NCBI RefSeq assembly: GCF_029873635.1 | Contig: NC_080427.1 | Span: 73,501,348 to 73,565,347, forward strand | Origin: Malania oleifera | Taxonomy: Eukaryota; Streptophyta; Magnoliopsida; Santalales; Ximeniaceae | Direction: 5' to 3' | Length of the DNA stretch: 64,000 nucleotides | Shown here: piece by piece, positions 34,025 through 46,102 of the stretch | Numbering within the stretch: the stretch's first letter is position 1 | How the letters are laid out: every line of letters starts with the position of its first letter | Made by a program: the position numbers and the translations under genes | The notes under the pieces: model-generated | What the model was told of the DNA's origin: nothing | Database searches by the model: none | Seen by the model: only the letters and a program-made list of their open reading frames with translations

Positions 34025-36179
34025 TGTTGACCTTATAGGTCACGCCCGGTTTTGATAATGACAAATATTCCTGTATTTAATGAGTATCTAGTTCATGTGC
34101 AGGTCTATATTAGCAGACACATTGATGGCATGTGAAAGCTTAAAACTTGAAGACCTATTCATGTTTTTTAGTTGTAATATATATTTAGTGGTCAAATTGA
34201 TCTGTAATAGTAATTAGGATATTTTGTTTGTAATAAGCACACACAACACATGTATGATTTATTTTGTAAGCTCAAACCAAATACGAACTAAAAGTGACCA
34301 TAGAGAGACCTTAGGGCAGTCGACCGACACCGAACTTTCTCGGTGTCTTGATTTTGGACATAAATGACCCTAGGACACACACATTTACACCTATGTTTGT
34401 TTAGGCACTTGAATAGGGTGATTGGTTGTTCAAACAGGACCGAAATGCACACATGGTGCACTTTCGGTCGACTGGCCAAGATAGTTTATTTTGGCCTGGT
34501 CGACCGAACTAGACCTGGGTCAACTGTTGACCAAGGTCCTGGTCAAACGAACCTATGCAGTTCAAAATCCCCCGGTTGACTGAAACCCTCTCTGGTCAAC
34601 ATTTTGACCATCTGGTCGACCGAGCCATTTTTGTACACCAACTACCTAGTCAACTGAGGGTCCTTGGGAAAATTCCCAACGATCTCGTCGACCAAACCAA
34701 CCAGTTCAAATTGGCTCGGTCGACCAAACCATGATAAAATGGGAAAATCGCTTTTGGAAAGAGTCTTTTGGTCGACCAACCACTCAGTTCAAAATCCCCC
34801 TAGTCGACAGAACCATATGAGTCTTGGTCGATCGAACCATATGAGTCCTGGTCGACCGAACTTGCTCTAGTCAATTGGACCTCTCGGGTTGCACCTAATT
34901 TTTTACCGCAGTTAATACTTTCAAACAGGGTTAAAATGTTTTAAACATCATTAAACTTTTTTAACAATCCCCAATAGGTCCCCAACAGTCAAAAATTCTG
35001 GTATGTCTATATATACCCTTTCATTTGGGAGAATTAAGCATCGATTAGTAAAAACAAAAATTCAATTTCTCTCTCAAGCTAAATACTTCCTACTGCTCAT
35101 ACTATTTTCCAAATCCACTCAAACTTACCTTCCTCACTTCTTTGTATCATTTGTAAGTGTATTGAGTGTGTTCATTTAGAGGTTTGCTCTCTCATTTCGT
35201 AAGTGCTTGAATCGATTTTTATGAGAGTATAACCTAAGTATTCTTAGGATGCTTTTCTAATAAGCCTACCCTAAGAAGGCTTGTGGTGAACTTCCGAGTA
35301 TTGCATTCTCATTGCAATATCTTTGAAAGTTTGTATTTGTTTTTGGCTTGCAAAAACATTTTCAAACTTACTCAAATATCTTGTGGTATTCATATTGACA
35401 TTGTTGTGAAAAGATACTTGTGTTTGATATACAAATCTTTGTGACAATATCTATTCAAGTTTATATTATTTTTAGAATACAAAGATTGCTTAGCTTTGCA
35501 AACCAAGCATATTCACTAGTTGAAATATTTGAAACTTACATAATATCTTTGTTTGAACATCTTGATTGAGAACACATTGAAATACAAAGATTGCTTGTTG
35601 GCACTCTCACGTACGCATTACACTGATAGAAAATACATTTGAGAGTTGAACTATTTAGACCACACTGAGCTTACATTTTAAATCATCTATGGTGTTTGTG
35701 ATTGTGCGCATTTGGGGTACAAATCTGCCTTATGTGAAAGCACCCTTATATTGTACCTTTTGATTGTATATCTGAGAGATTCTAGGTGCAGCCTGAGGGG
35801 GTGGTAATCCAACCTGGTAAGGATTGGTGTAAAGGTTGAGGTCAGCCCTATGCTAATTGACCTAGTTTGTATAGGTGTCACTCCACCAGTTTAAGTGAGC
35901 AAGTTATTGTGATAATCTTTGTGCTGGTTAGCCAAGACGGGGACGTATGCAGTTGGCCGAACCTCGATAACATATCTATGTGTCACACTCTCTTTATTGC
36001 TTTCTAGTGCTTGTGGGAGTAATTAAATTGCTTTACTTAATTTCTGATATATTTATATTACTTGTACTAGATTGACCATAGGCTTGTGAACATACTGCTG
36101 TTAGGAAGAATACCTAGGAGATAAATTTTAAAAATGCCAATTTACCCCCCCCCCCTTTGGGATCACGGTAAAGCTAACA
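34025..36179 (+). mobile_element. Solo LTR D (Sirevirus-type) inside element C, 2,155 bp
   Basis: It starts TGTTGACCTTATAGGTCACG and ends GGGATCACGGTAAAGCTAACA. Flanks are AAAAT (34020-34024) and GAAAT (36180-36184), a duplication with one mismatch. No primer site or coding region follows, so it is solo. It carries a GGTCGACC array (34465-34876), a TATA run near 35008-35017 and a U5 signal near 35939-35970. Its orientation is opposite to element C. Confidence 0.9.
34465..34876 (+). repeat. U3 array of GGTCGACC motifs in LTR D
   Basis: There are about a dozen copies of (T/C)GGTCGACCGAAC and variants (GGTCAAACGAAC, GTTGACTGAAAC, GTCGACCAAACC). Spacing and flanking words match LTR B. Confidence 0.85.
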
Positions 36180-36184
36180 GAAAT

Positions 36185-37553
36185 GTTTTTGTTTCAGAGC
36201 CATAGTCTTTTTCAAGTTAATTTACTCCCTTTCTGTTACGCACTTATCATATTCATATGTCTTTTCCTTGTAGTCATTCTTCACTAGTTTAGCCAAGTGT
36301 TCTAAGATTTTGAATGATTTTTACTTGACTTTTCCTACTTTAGCTTTGAGGACCACAAAGTCATAATGCAATTTTACTTCAAGGTCACATGCCTATATTT
36401 CTTATTTTCTTATGGATCTCAATGCACAGGTTTCTTAGTCATTTGCATTATCATATAGATTAAAACCTATCGCATCTAACTTGCCATTTGTCATATTTAA
36501 AATCTTCTAATAGATTTGACTTGAAGTTTGAAAGATTGTGAAGTGAAATTTTCCAGATACTCTTAACAATTAAATTATCATTAAGTTCAGAAGAATATTA
36601 ATTATGAGTGGACCATATTCAAAATATTTTGTAGAAGCGAATATATCCAACTACATATGCCAAAGAGCAAATTGGGAGAATATTAACTTTGAACACTACT
36701 CTTTAGGTATTTCTGATTATCCAATTATTAGACGATACCTTATAAGTATGTCTTCAATTTTAAGCAAGGGTACGACCCTATAATGGATAAGTCTTTACCG
36801 GATATGATCGTGATTTGGTTAAAATTTCTTGTGGAGGATATTGCCGAATCCCAAATCAAACTTAGGGATTTTTACATTTTAAGTACAAAGGGAAAATGTC
36901 TTGATAGACCATTTGGATCCCTTAGAGAATTCCACTAATTTGATTATTACGGGATATCCTTTACTAAGCACTTGAAGGATATAGAGTTTATGATTTATCA
37001 GTGCTAGTGGTTACAATGATGACTGACTTAATCCTTTGATGGCTCCAAGAATGAGTTTAGAATTACATGATTTTAATATATGATTTATTCCTAAAGCTCA
37101 GTCTTATGCAATGGACATGATCTGCTTAACTTAAGATTTTAATATTTAAGCATGGGTTAAGTAACAAGAATTATTTCGTTAAACAGCAATGCTTTAATCC
37201 ATTTGGAAGTGGATTTGTTCTTCAATGTTATGACTTTTGTTACTCATTGCAAGGATATTAGGTTCCTGATATTCTAACAATTAATCTCTCAACCTTCACT
37301 TTGAATACATCAAGATTTGCATGTTGTTCAATATTTTAACATTTTACCCAATCATTATGATATAAAAGCATTAGGTAGTTAGATTGGATATATTGTTTAA
37401 AGGAATCTTATTAGCCTAATTTTCTTGGAGGACTCTTAGTATAATAATAGTGTAGTAAATGCACATACTAAGATTTTACATTTTAAGCATATACTATTCC
37501 CAAGCCTATTAGTCATCACGATCCTATAACTAGTCCTAAGAGCAATGAAAGAA
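36185..37553 (-). other. Element C internal non-coding part between LTR D and gag
   Basis: I see no pol homology or other gene here. In an autonomous copia element the protease-integrase-RT region would follow gag on this strand, so its absence is informative. Confidence 0.6.
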
Positions 37554-38823
37554 TTAAATAATCATGTAATTCCAATTAGAACCCTTTTTGATTACCCATG
37601 TCATTTTCTTGTCTTTGTCTCGGACACCTCTAAATGGACACTTATATCGAGTATGCCCTTTCATTTTACATAATAAACAAGTTTTGTATAGTCGTGGGAA
37701 AGTATACTTATTTCTTTTCTTCTCACTTAATGAGGCATAGCTATGGGATTTTTGAGATACATTCGAACCCATTTTGAAAAAAATAATTTCTTTTAACTTA
37801 TAAGGGTTTATTCAAACTATCTTCACTTGTAACCCTGAAAATTGTTTCAGCATGTTCATCCATTTTTCTATCTAAATAGGTGATCTTCAGAATTTTCATG
37901 ATTTTCTTATTTTCTAGTATAGCATGATAATCTATTAATTCCTCTAATTGTTTAACTATCCTTTCATTTTCATTTTTCAAGCACATTGTCTTCTTTGATA
38001 TCCTAGCTTGAAGCTTATGCATTTTAACTAAAGCCTTTTCTAGATCTCCATATGAAGACATGCTTTTATTACACAATTCAACACATGATTCAACACTAAA
38101 TTTATCACAATAAACATCATATGAATCATTCCACACATTATTAATGGAGTTATCAACAGATGACTCCACACATGATTCATTACACGAATTGTCATAATAT
38201 CCATCATTTGAGTTATTGCATGCATCAATAGCAATATTGTCACAAGGGGCACTGCCTGAATCATTATTAGAATTATCAACACATGATTCATTATATAATA
38301 TAACACAGGATTCATCACATGATTTTTCATAAAATATATCGCAAGATTTATCGCATAAATCATCACATGAATCAATAAGTGAATCATTAAGCTAACTAGG
38401 CTAAGATACATATACCTCCTCCTTGACTAACTCATTTTATTTACAATTTGCCATCTCTTGATCATTTGAACATGACATTCCCGGAGTGGTGGTTTCTTTC
38501 TCCTGGGTTTCTCCATACTTCCTATCAAGTTCTTCCCAAATATCTCTTGCACATGTACATGTCATACATTCATGAAAAATATTAGAATCTAAAGCACGAT
38601 AAAGCATATCTATGGCATTTGAATTTGCATATATTAAACTAGTATCATTTTCATTTGTAGGTACACAAATTCCTTTAACTATTACTTATCAGGCCTTCCA
38701 GTCCATTGATTTTATAAAAACACTCATTTTTAGTTTCCAAGTCGAAAAATTTTCACCGTAAAATATTGGAGGACTAAGATAAGATCGTCCCTCACCAAAT
38801 AGGGTTACACCAATGTGTGCCAT
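37554..38823 (-). pseudogene. gag: Element C gag, derived Sirevirus type
   Basis: The minus-strand start is ATG at 38823 (MAHIGVTLFGEGRS), 43 bases after the primer site. The N-terminal part is DUF4219-like (FSTWKLKMSVFIKSMDWKA, then two stops, then VIVKGICVP). It is followed by IDMLYRALDSNIF and IWEELDRKYGE. About 38400-38060 encodes a Cys/Ser/Asp/Asn-rich repeat (SCDESC, NSCNESCVESS). A coiled-coil-like region follows (KNENERIVKQLEELIDY). The CCHC knuckle is CLLCKMKGHTRYKC near 37650-37690, then MTWVIKKGS. Stops near 38690, 38450 and 38390 and a shift near 37780 break it. The second half of the usual UBN2 domain is missing. Confidence 0.85.
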
Positions 38824-38865
38824 GTGATCTTTTTACAAAAGAAATGTTAAGTCTATGTAAACCCA

Positions 38866-38876
38866 CTCTGATACCA
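38866..38876 (-). promoter_or_regulatory. Primer-binding site of element C
   Basis: Plus strand CTCTGATACCA is the complement of TGGTATCAGAG. It lies two bases from the 5' LTR and fixes the element's minus orientation. Confidence 0.88.
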
Positions 38877-38878
38877 AT

Positions 38879-41098
38879 TGTTGAATTAGGTGTAATCCCA
38901 AAAGGGGGGTGAATTGGGTATTTTAAAATTCTTTGAACCTATTTGCCACTTAATCCCTATTTGTACATTTAACTAATCAATTTCAGGAACTTATAAAAAA
39001 ATTTAATTTATTTTACCAATGAGTTCTTTATACCCAATTAATTGTGTGTAATGTTATTCAACCTACACATGCAATACGAATAAATTAAATGTAGTGCAGA
39101 AAGTAAAGAGTAAAGGGAAGAGAGAAGACAAACGCAATTTTTACTAAGTTCAGTCAACTCGGCCTACGTCCTCACCTTGAGCAACCACTCAAGGATTTCA
39201 CTAGAATCTCTACTCCTTAAATTGGGACAAAGCTTCCCTTACAATCCGCTACTTACAAAAGGTACAACTCCCTCCTACTCCACTGCTTACAAGAGATATA
39301 GCTCTCTCATCAAACCCTGGTCCACACACTGAACCGTGAATACAATGAAATCTATAAAACACTCAAAATTGCTTCTAAACAAAAGCTCTTGAGTACAATT
39401 CAAATTCCTAATCTATTAACATATGATAAAACTTGAAGCTCAGAATGTATGAAACGATACAATCGTTTATGTATGATATGCTTCAACACACAATTCTCCT
39501 TTTGTCAAATCTTTCAAAATGTTTGTATGAGTAATAGCTTTGAAGACACGATGATCAATTATCAAATATGATCTTATTGAACAATTGAGTCTTGAATAGT
39601 ATAAGATCTAAATCAAAAACTTTCTTTCAAATGTTCAATCGCATCACGATCTTTGTAATGTGCAAATATATATATGATATGTGTACCAAAGATAAAAAAG
39701 AAACAATGTAATCTTTTTCAGAAAATATCCTTCAACAATATAAGTATTTATGAACTCCAAGGATATCTAATCAAGTGGATTGGTAATATTAAAAATATCA
39801 AATCTTTGAATGGAAAAACTCACTTGAACCTAAAATATTTAATCAATAGCTAAAGCTCTTTTCAAGTGATAATCTTATCAAAGTGATTTAATATATATGC
39901 ACAATCAAGATCAACCTCATTATACTTAATCAAAAATATATTTTGCAATACCAAGCTCTTTGAAAAATGAATATCAATCAATAAATCTGTTTAGAGAATG
40001 AAATTCTATGAGAATATCGCTTAACTAGAAGATTGTTTTACCAAACCTCAATACTAAAATCAAGAAGTGTATGTGAGATCCCTTTGTTTTTCTGAATTGA
40101 TTTGCTCAAGCTTGATAAGTATAAGTTGAAGTGCAGACAATCGAATAGCAAAGTGCTCAACGTTCTCAATTGGCTTTCAAAAGTGTTCTCTTTTCTTCTT
40201 GTTGATATTTGCTGACGTACTAGGGTTTAGATATTCAATATATATAGTGTCTTACCCTTAGAATAGATCTCAATCGTTGGATCAAAAGATAGCTCGCGTG
40301 TTTGCATAATAAAAATTATATTTTTAATCTTTTTCACAAGTTCAGACGACTGAGGTCAAGCGCCCAGATGACCAAAGTGCTTTTTAACCTTCAAAAAAAA
40401 AAATTACCTGGGCACAGGGTTAGATGACCGAGGTCAAGGGTGAGACGACCGAAGCGTCAAGTTCAGACCACCGAAGTCAAAGTTCAGTCATCTGAGGTGC
40501 TTTTGCCAGTTTCTGTTTTTCACCAATAAATCTTCAGACGACTGAGCTTATTCTTCAAACGTCTGAAGTAATTCTTCAGTTAGCTGAACTTAAAGTCCAG
40601 TCATATGAAGTTGCCACTTCAGGCTTCTAAATAGAAACTTCAGTCTTCTAAGGTTCTGTTCTTCTCATTTTTCAAACTTAATTCAAAATATGATTTGCTC
40701 TCTTTATTTATCCTTTTATAAAACATTTTCTGGGGTTTTTAAATAGGTTTCTAAATCCATATAATTCCCCTAAAAATGTTCATGAAATGCATGATTCTTT
40801 AAGTCATTCTAAGATGTGATTTGATCCTCAAACTAAATCATATGAAAATGTAAGTACATGAGTTCTAAGTAGCCATTCCCATGATGTTCTTGAACTTTAC
40901 TGCTTGCATCTTGATTCTCGTATTCTTTGAGTTCCATGGAATGTGCCAAGATATGTAAGCTTTAATCTTCAAGGCTTCCATTATTTGTTATCCTTCCGTG
41001 CATGCTTAATATAATTCCTGTTCACAATCTCAATTGCACAGATTAGATACCAAGTGATTTGTCATTATCAAAACAGGATTGGACTCATAGAGTCAATA
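38879..41098 (-). repeat. Element C 5' LTR
   Basis: It pairs with 30586-32804. Plus-strand ends are TGTTGAATTAGGTGTAATCC and GGACTCATAGAGTCAATA, the last being an ACA-to-ATA change. The U3 array is at 40342-40650 and the U5 signal near 39150-39176. Confidence 0.9.
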
Positions 41099-41820
41099 AT
41101 TTCCTATGCCTATATGGTGACGTTTAGGTCATTTATCATTTAGGTTTTTACTTTCCCATATATATTGCTATTGTAAATGTTGGAAAATGAGTTAGATTAT
41201 TATTGATTGAATAAAGGTTCTTCCTTTGAAAGCTCAGAGCTTTGTTCCGATCCTTGCGATTAAGTGGCGAGATGCTATAGCGTTCTCCTCAAAGATCACT
41301 TGGTGTGAGACCAACAATCTATCCAACATCTATCTACCACAATCCATCCACTACAACTATCCATCTCGGAGCCATCCATATCATTCGCATTCAAAAACAA
41401 CAAGCATCAACCTTTACACTGGTTCAACTCGATCTTAACGAATTTCTTGGTTTGATTCATGTTTGTGATCATTGGTAAGTTATTCATGGGATCCACACGG
41501 TAAAACTCATCCTAACCCATCCATAACTATGTTTACCATCTTTATTTAAGATCCTATAAGCCCCCGTTTCGCAAACCTCTAAAAATCCCATTTTTATTCC
41601 GAACCTTCAAAGCCCAATCAACTGAACCTCAGAGTCCAGTCGCCTAACCCTTGTGTTGCTCTCGGTATTTGCCAGAAAATTCAGTCAGTTGATTGACCCT
41701 CTTGGCCTCCTAGTCGAGTGACCTTTGTTCCCTCTCGGTTTCTCACCCAGAATCTCAGTCAGTCACCTAACCTCCCCACCCTAGTCGCCCGAGGAACCCC
41801 AAAACTTGAAATTTCTCATT
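41099..41820 (+). repeat. Dispersed repeat, copy 2 (candidate gypsy LTR/leader)
   Basis: From 41161 it parallels 4243-4857 through TATATTGCTATTGTAAATG, TTGAATAAAGGTTCTTCC, the CCATCCA-like run and the CAGTCGCCTAACC tail. Copy 2 extends about 60 bp further left because copy 1 is cut there by LTR A. It extends right past GAGGAACCCCA, where copy 1 is cut by the copia LTR. The pair could be the LTRs or terminal regions of the chromovirus-like element. Confidence 0.6.
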
Positions 41821-43684
41821 CTTTAGGCACATACTTGCTTGTCAACTGTGGGATATGATTACGATTACATTGACTTATTTTCTTGAATGATTAAATGGCA
41901 TTTTTATGGCATGTAACTTGACTATCTTGTGAGAGAACCCCCTAGGACTGAATTTGAATCTGATTATATGTGGTTTTAAAATCCTTGGACCGCATGATAA
42001 AACATGATTTATTTGTTTATGTTTGGTGGATTAAATTCTCATTTCAAAGTGTTTCTCATGTTCGTGTTGATTGAGGGTTGAAAACAAGTAGGACTAGGTC
42101 ACCCCACTCCATCCTACATCACACCAACTACAACATTACAATTAAAATTCTTAATATTAGTGTGATATTTAAATAAAGATTGTTGAACTTCTATTTATTA
42201 TAATTTTTTATTTGAAACAATACAATATTTACAGTGATTGTATCATAACTTTATTTATTATCATTTTTTTAAAGGTTACAATAATGTCATTGTAACATAT
42301 GTTGATTTTAAGTGTATTTTAAACAAACTTACAATGTTGCAAGTATTGTTTGAACAACGTTTCTAATTAATGTAACAACCTAATTGTTTTTATGGCATGA
42401 GATATGAAAAAAATAAAAAAGAAAAGACCACAAAAAGAGGTTGGATTTCTATATTAGTAAAGATTCACATTTTTAACATTATCCTCAATTATTTGATGGG
42501 ATCAAAAATTTGTTACACAGTATTGTTGTGATTTTAATATTTTACATTTCCCTTAAAATAATATCATGATTATGTCAATATTTTCAATAAAGTTTGACTT
42601 TTTAGAAATCACTCTATTTTTGTAGGTCAGTTATTATAAGGAAATCCGTGTTTGAAAGACGATTAATTTTCAAGGAACCGAGAAACAAAAGGAGGGAACA
42701 GAGAGCAAAAAGAGGTAAGCTCACTCTACACAATGAGGTGTCCTATCTATTCATTTTGTTTATTTTGATTTCAAACATATTTACTAACTTAGGCATTAAA
42801 GAGAACTCTTAGAGGCCACGGTAACCTTCCAAAATTTTATTTATTCTTGCAAGTCAAAAGTGATAACGATTCTTCACAAATTCAATTTTTATGGAAATTA
42901 TTTGTTTTCAAACGTCACCAAAATTTAAATGAAACAAAACATAAAATTTTAATAAAACTCGGCACATCCTAATTACTAAAATATGAAACTTAAAATATTA
43001 AAAATACTAATTTTTATCATAAAAAATAATGGAAAAATGAATTTTAAATGAGGAACGACCTATAAAAGCAATAAGCACTTATTAAGAGAAGATGTAACTA
43101 TTGATTTATCTCAGTCTTAAGGAAAAAATGTAACTACTGATTTATCTTTCAGTCTCAGGGAAGAGAGTAAATTTTGGAGTGTCCTATTGATAGTTTAGTA
43201 TAATTAATAATGCTAATTTTTAAAAGTTGACAAGAGGAAAAATGGTCGTGCTTGAATTCATATATTCATGACTAGTTAGCTTGACTTTAATTTAAATAAA
43301 AACATAAACGCGCAATACTATCTTACTTTGAATCATTCATCTTGATTGTAATGGAAAAGTTTTACGATTCAATGAACATGAACGTCAAAAGGCATTAATT
43401 AAGAAATTTCTTTTCTTGAAATAATTTTGAGGTTGTGGAGTGAGTCATTGTTGACCATAACCTTTTATTAAAAAAAAAAATGATAAATTTTTATTGTTCT
43501 CTTGGAAAATAAGAAAAAAAAAATGTTTTTACCCAAAAAAAATTTTATTTTTTATTTTAAAAATATATTTATGACATTTTTGAAAATTGAATTCACTTTT
43601 TTCTATAACCAAATCTTTTGTTGATTTATGAAAGAGTTCAGCTTGTATATGAAAGATTAAAGAATGTAAATATGAATGAATAAT
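41821..43684. other. A/T-rich spacer without recognised features
   Basis: No family motif or long open frame was found. The composition is typical of plant intergenic DNA or very old repeats. Confidence 0.5.
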
Positions 43685-43704
43685 ATTAATTTAAAAATTA
43701 ATAT

Positions 43705-44070
43705 ACTTGGTGTAAGTGGCGGCAGCCGACAAAGACGGCGGCGGTGGAGTCGCCACCACGCAGGGAGCGAGGGGTTTCCGGTGGCGGTGTTGCGGCCGGC
43801 CGGAGCCCGAAAGAGTTAAGAATTTAACGGAAAATGTGTTGCGGAAATTCCTCACAGCACCCGCGACGTTGTCCCGTCCGAGCGGGATATGTCGGGTGGG
43901 TGAGGGTTCGGCTCGAGGCCCGCTTCCCACTGGGCTTTGCCGAAGCCCTGTGAAATTCCGAAAAAGCCCCTAGTGTTTTTGCTCCTTTACTCCCGGTGCG
44001 AGTCAGGTCAGCTGGACTAGTATAATTATATAAGGAAAGGAGTGGGTGGGGGTGGACCAATGGGGGAGTG
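43705..44070. other. GC-rich island, possible remnant of host gene edge or promoter
   Basis: This is a sharp GC-rich patch in A/T-rich surroundings, with many CpG dinucleotides, GGCGG words and overlapping short frames on both strands (plus 43716-43973; minus 43930-43691 and 44060-43824). No domain is recognisable. A GCTATAAATAAAG TATA-like string lies just downstream at about 44090. High CpG in an otherwise CpG-depleted repeat region suggests young or unmethylated sequence. Confidence 0.35.
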
Positions 44071-44404
44071 AGGGTTAGATTTCTTCAGCTATAAATAAAG
44101 AAATTCAACTTTGGATGGGTGGGTGGGAGGTGCAATGATTAGTGAATTGATTTGGACGCCCCCCCTGGCCACCAAGGGATAAAAATTCGGAATATGTTCC
44201 ATCACTGCCCCTCAAATGGGGCCTCCCATCGGCATCTCATATAATTTTACCCAAGAAAAAGCTCCTCACATTGCTCTAGTAACATTAGGATGAGATGGCT
44301 ACACTACCGAGGAATCTTTGAACTCCAATTTGACATTGAGATAGAGATGGTACACCTCATAAGAAAAGGATTAATCTTGATTAGGATCGCAAAGGAATGA
44401 ATTA
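44071..44404. other. Spacer, nothing recognised
   Basis: A G-rich tract (GGATGGGTGGGTGGGAGG near 44113) and a C-rich tract (CCCCCCCTGG near 44159) are the only notable strings. Confidence 0.4.
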
Positions 44405-45900
44405 AGTTTGATTTCAACTTAATAAAGATTTATTGGCTTGTTTATTGACATAAATTAACTACTCTCGAACGAATTTTAAAATTTTTTTATGAAATAAATT
44501 AAACCCACTAAGGTTGAGTTCAGCTCATTTAGACGAGTAAAATATTTATGTATAGACTTTTTAGGATTTATTCATAAATTTGGATTAGACCTTGTTAAAA
44601 GTTTGCTATCGGACACATTTAAATGCTCAAATTAGAGTGGGCAAAAGATGCCAATTTCAATTTACTTGACCTAACCCTCTTTTGGCCTTGATTTATTAGT
44701 CTTTCTCCAATCCTACTTTTTAAATTTGACAAACCTAACCCCAATTTGTTCATTTTGCTTGCTTTTAATTTTTTACGCTCAAAATTATTTAAGTGTTTGG
44801 TGTAATTCGATGACAGAGCTTGACAACTTGATGTTTTTTCAATACTTTTCCCAGGGCAAGATGAGCTTCATCTGCCTAAATAAAATTCCTTTTAGGAAGG
44901 ATGAGTCAAACTAATTTCAAAAGGGCACTTACGTAGTGTTTGAAAACATAGATTTTGATGTTTAGATTTGGATTTTGTGGTGATTTAGATAAAATGAAAT
45001 ACAAAATTATATTAAGTTTCATCCAAATTCACACAAATCTAAATCTAAACCCTAAAACAATGCTCTATAACACTGCCTTATAATGAATTAAATTATTTGT
45101 AAAAATTTTGATAGCTTGATTTCAACTCAATAAAGATACATTTGACTCGTTTATTTACGAAAATTAATGACTCTCAAACTCATTTCAAATTTGTTTATTA
45201 AACAAATCAACCTGATTAAGGTTGAGTTTAGCTCATTTTGATTTGTGAAAAGTTCGTTCATAAACTCACAAGGATTCATTCATAATTTTGATTAGGCACT
45301 TTTAGAAGTTTGTCGTCAAACACATTTAAACTCTCAAATAAAAGTAGAATAAAGATGCCAATTTAAATTTACTTGAGTTTACTCTCTTTTGGTCTTCATT
45401 TTTTATTCTTTCTCCAATCCTACATTTTCAATTTGACAAATCTAACTCTAATTTGCTCATTTCACTTGCTTCCATTTTTTTTATGCTCAAAGTTTTTAAG
45501 TGTTTGGTGTAATTTGATGATAGAGCTTTTCAATTTGGCATTCTTTCAATACTTCCTATGGTAGGATGAACTTCATCTGTCTAAATAGAATTCACTCAAG
45601 GATGATTCAAACTAATTTGAAAAGAATAGTCAGGTAGTATTCGGAAACATGGATTTTGATGTTTGGATTTAGATTTGTTTGGATTTAATAAAATGTAATA
45701 TAAAACTGTATTTTCTTTTAAATTCACACAAATTCAAATCCAAAATTCAAAATCACACCCTCGAACACTTCCTTATGACTTTCTAATGACAAAGCTTGAA
45801 ATTGGGGCAACAACCTCTTTTTAATATTTCTTGAGGTGAGAAACTTCATATGCTTCAATGGAATTCTAAATTACCATGAAAGGAATTGATATTAAAATGG
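44405..45900. repeat. Tandem duplication, unit about 700 bp, two full copies plus a partial third
   Basis: Copy 1 (44405-45110) and copy 2 (45113-45780) share ordered blocks: TTGATTTCAACT(T/C)AATAAAGAT, AAGGTTGAGTT(C/T)AGCTCATTT, AAGATGCCAATTT, AAGTGTTTGGTGTAATT, GA(T/C)GA(C/T)AGAGCTT and ATGGATTTTGATGTTTGG-like words. A third partial copy (45780-45900) resumes at GACAAAGCTTGA and ends after TTCAATGGAATTC. By-eye identity is about 75-80%, so the duplication is old. Confidence 0.8.
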
Positions 45901-46097
45901 ATGGTAATTTTCAAACAAGTGATTGAATAAAAGTTCATTATTAGTTGAATTTGAGAAAGTTTGATGTTAATATGATATTGTACAAAGAGTGGGTGTACAT
46001 GCAATAGTACTTTTCTCTCACATAACAATGCTCATAAACGCCACTTTGGTAGTGTAATTTGATATTTACCATTTGTTGTGCTTAGGATCGAGTTATT
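45901..46097. other. Spacer left of element E
   Basis: No features were recognised. It is the pre-insertion target flank of element E. Confidence 0.4.
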
Positions 46098-46102
46098 ATT
46101 CC
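46098..46102. repeat. Target-site duplication ATTCC, left of element E
   Basis: Perfect match to 55652-55656. Confidence 0.92.

Larger units (their letters stand above)
30586..41098 (-). mobile_element. Element C: gag-only Sirevirus-type retrotransposon, split by solo LTR D
   Basis: The two LTRs (30586-32804 and 38879-41098; 2,219 and 2,220 bp) are in the same orientation, with the primer site next to the right one and the polypurine tract next to the left one, so the element reads on the minus strand. The flanking duplication is ATTTA (30581-30585) versus ATTTC (41099-41103), four of five matching. After removing LTR D the internal region is about 3.9 kb. It holds a gag pseudogene but no protease, integrase, RT or RNase H homology. 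That makes it a non-autonomous TR-GAG-like element. The LTRs differ at roughly 8-9% of sites over the first 165 bp by eye, so it is older than element E. Confidence 0.88.

Noticed and set aside
38040..38411. A hydrophobic 123-codon minus-strand frame overlapping element C gag
   Set aside because: It is a shifted frame of the Cys/Ser repeat; the Met/Ile/Leu-rich text results from the ATGATTC-like repeat and is mirrored at 52515-52874 in element E.
43691..44060. Overlapping short proteins in the GC-rich island
   Set aside because: Frames are open on both strands because of GC richness; no domain, splice structure or consistent codon signal was found.
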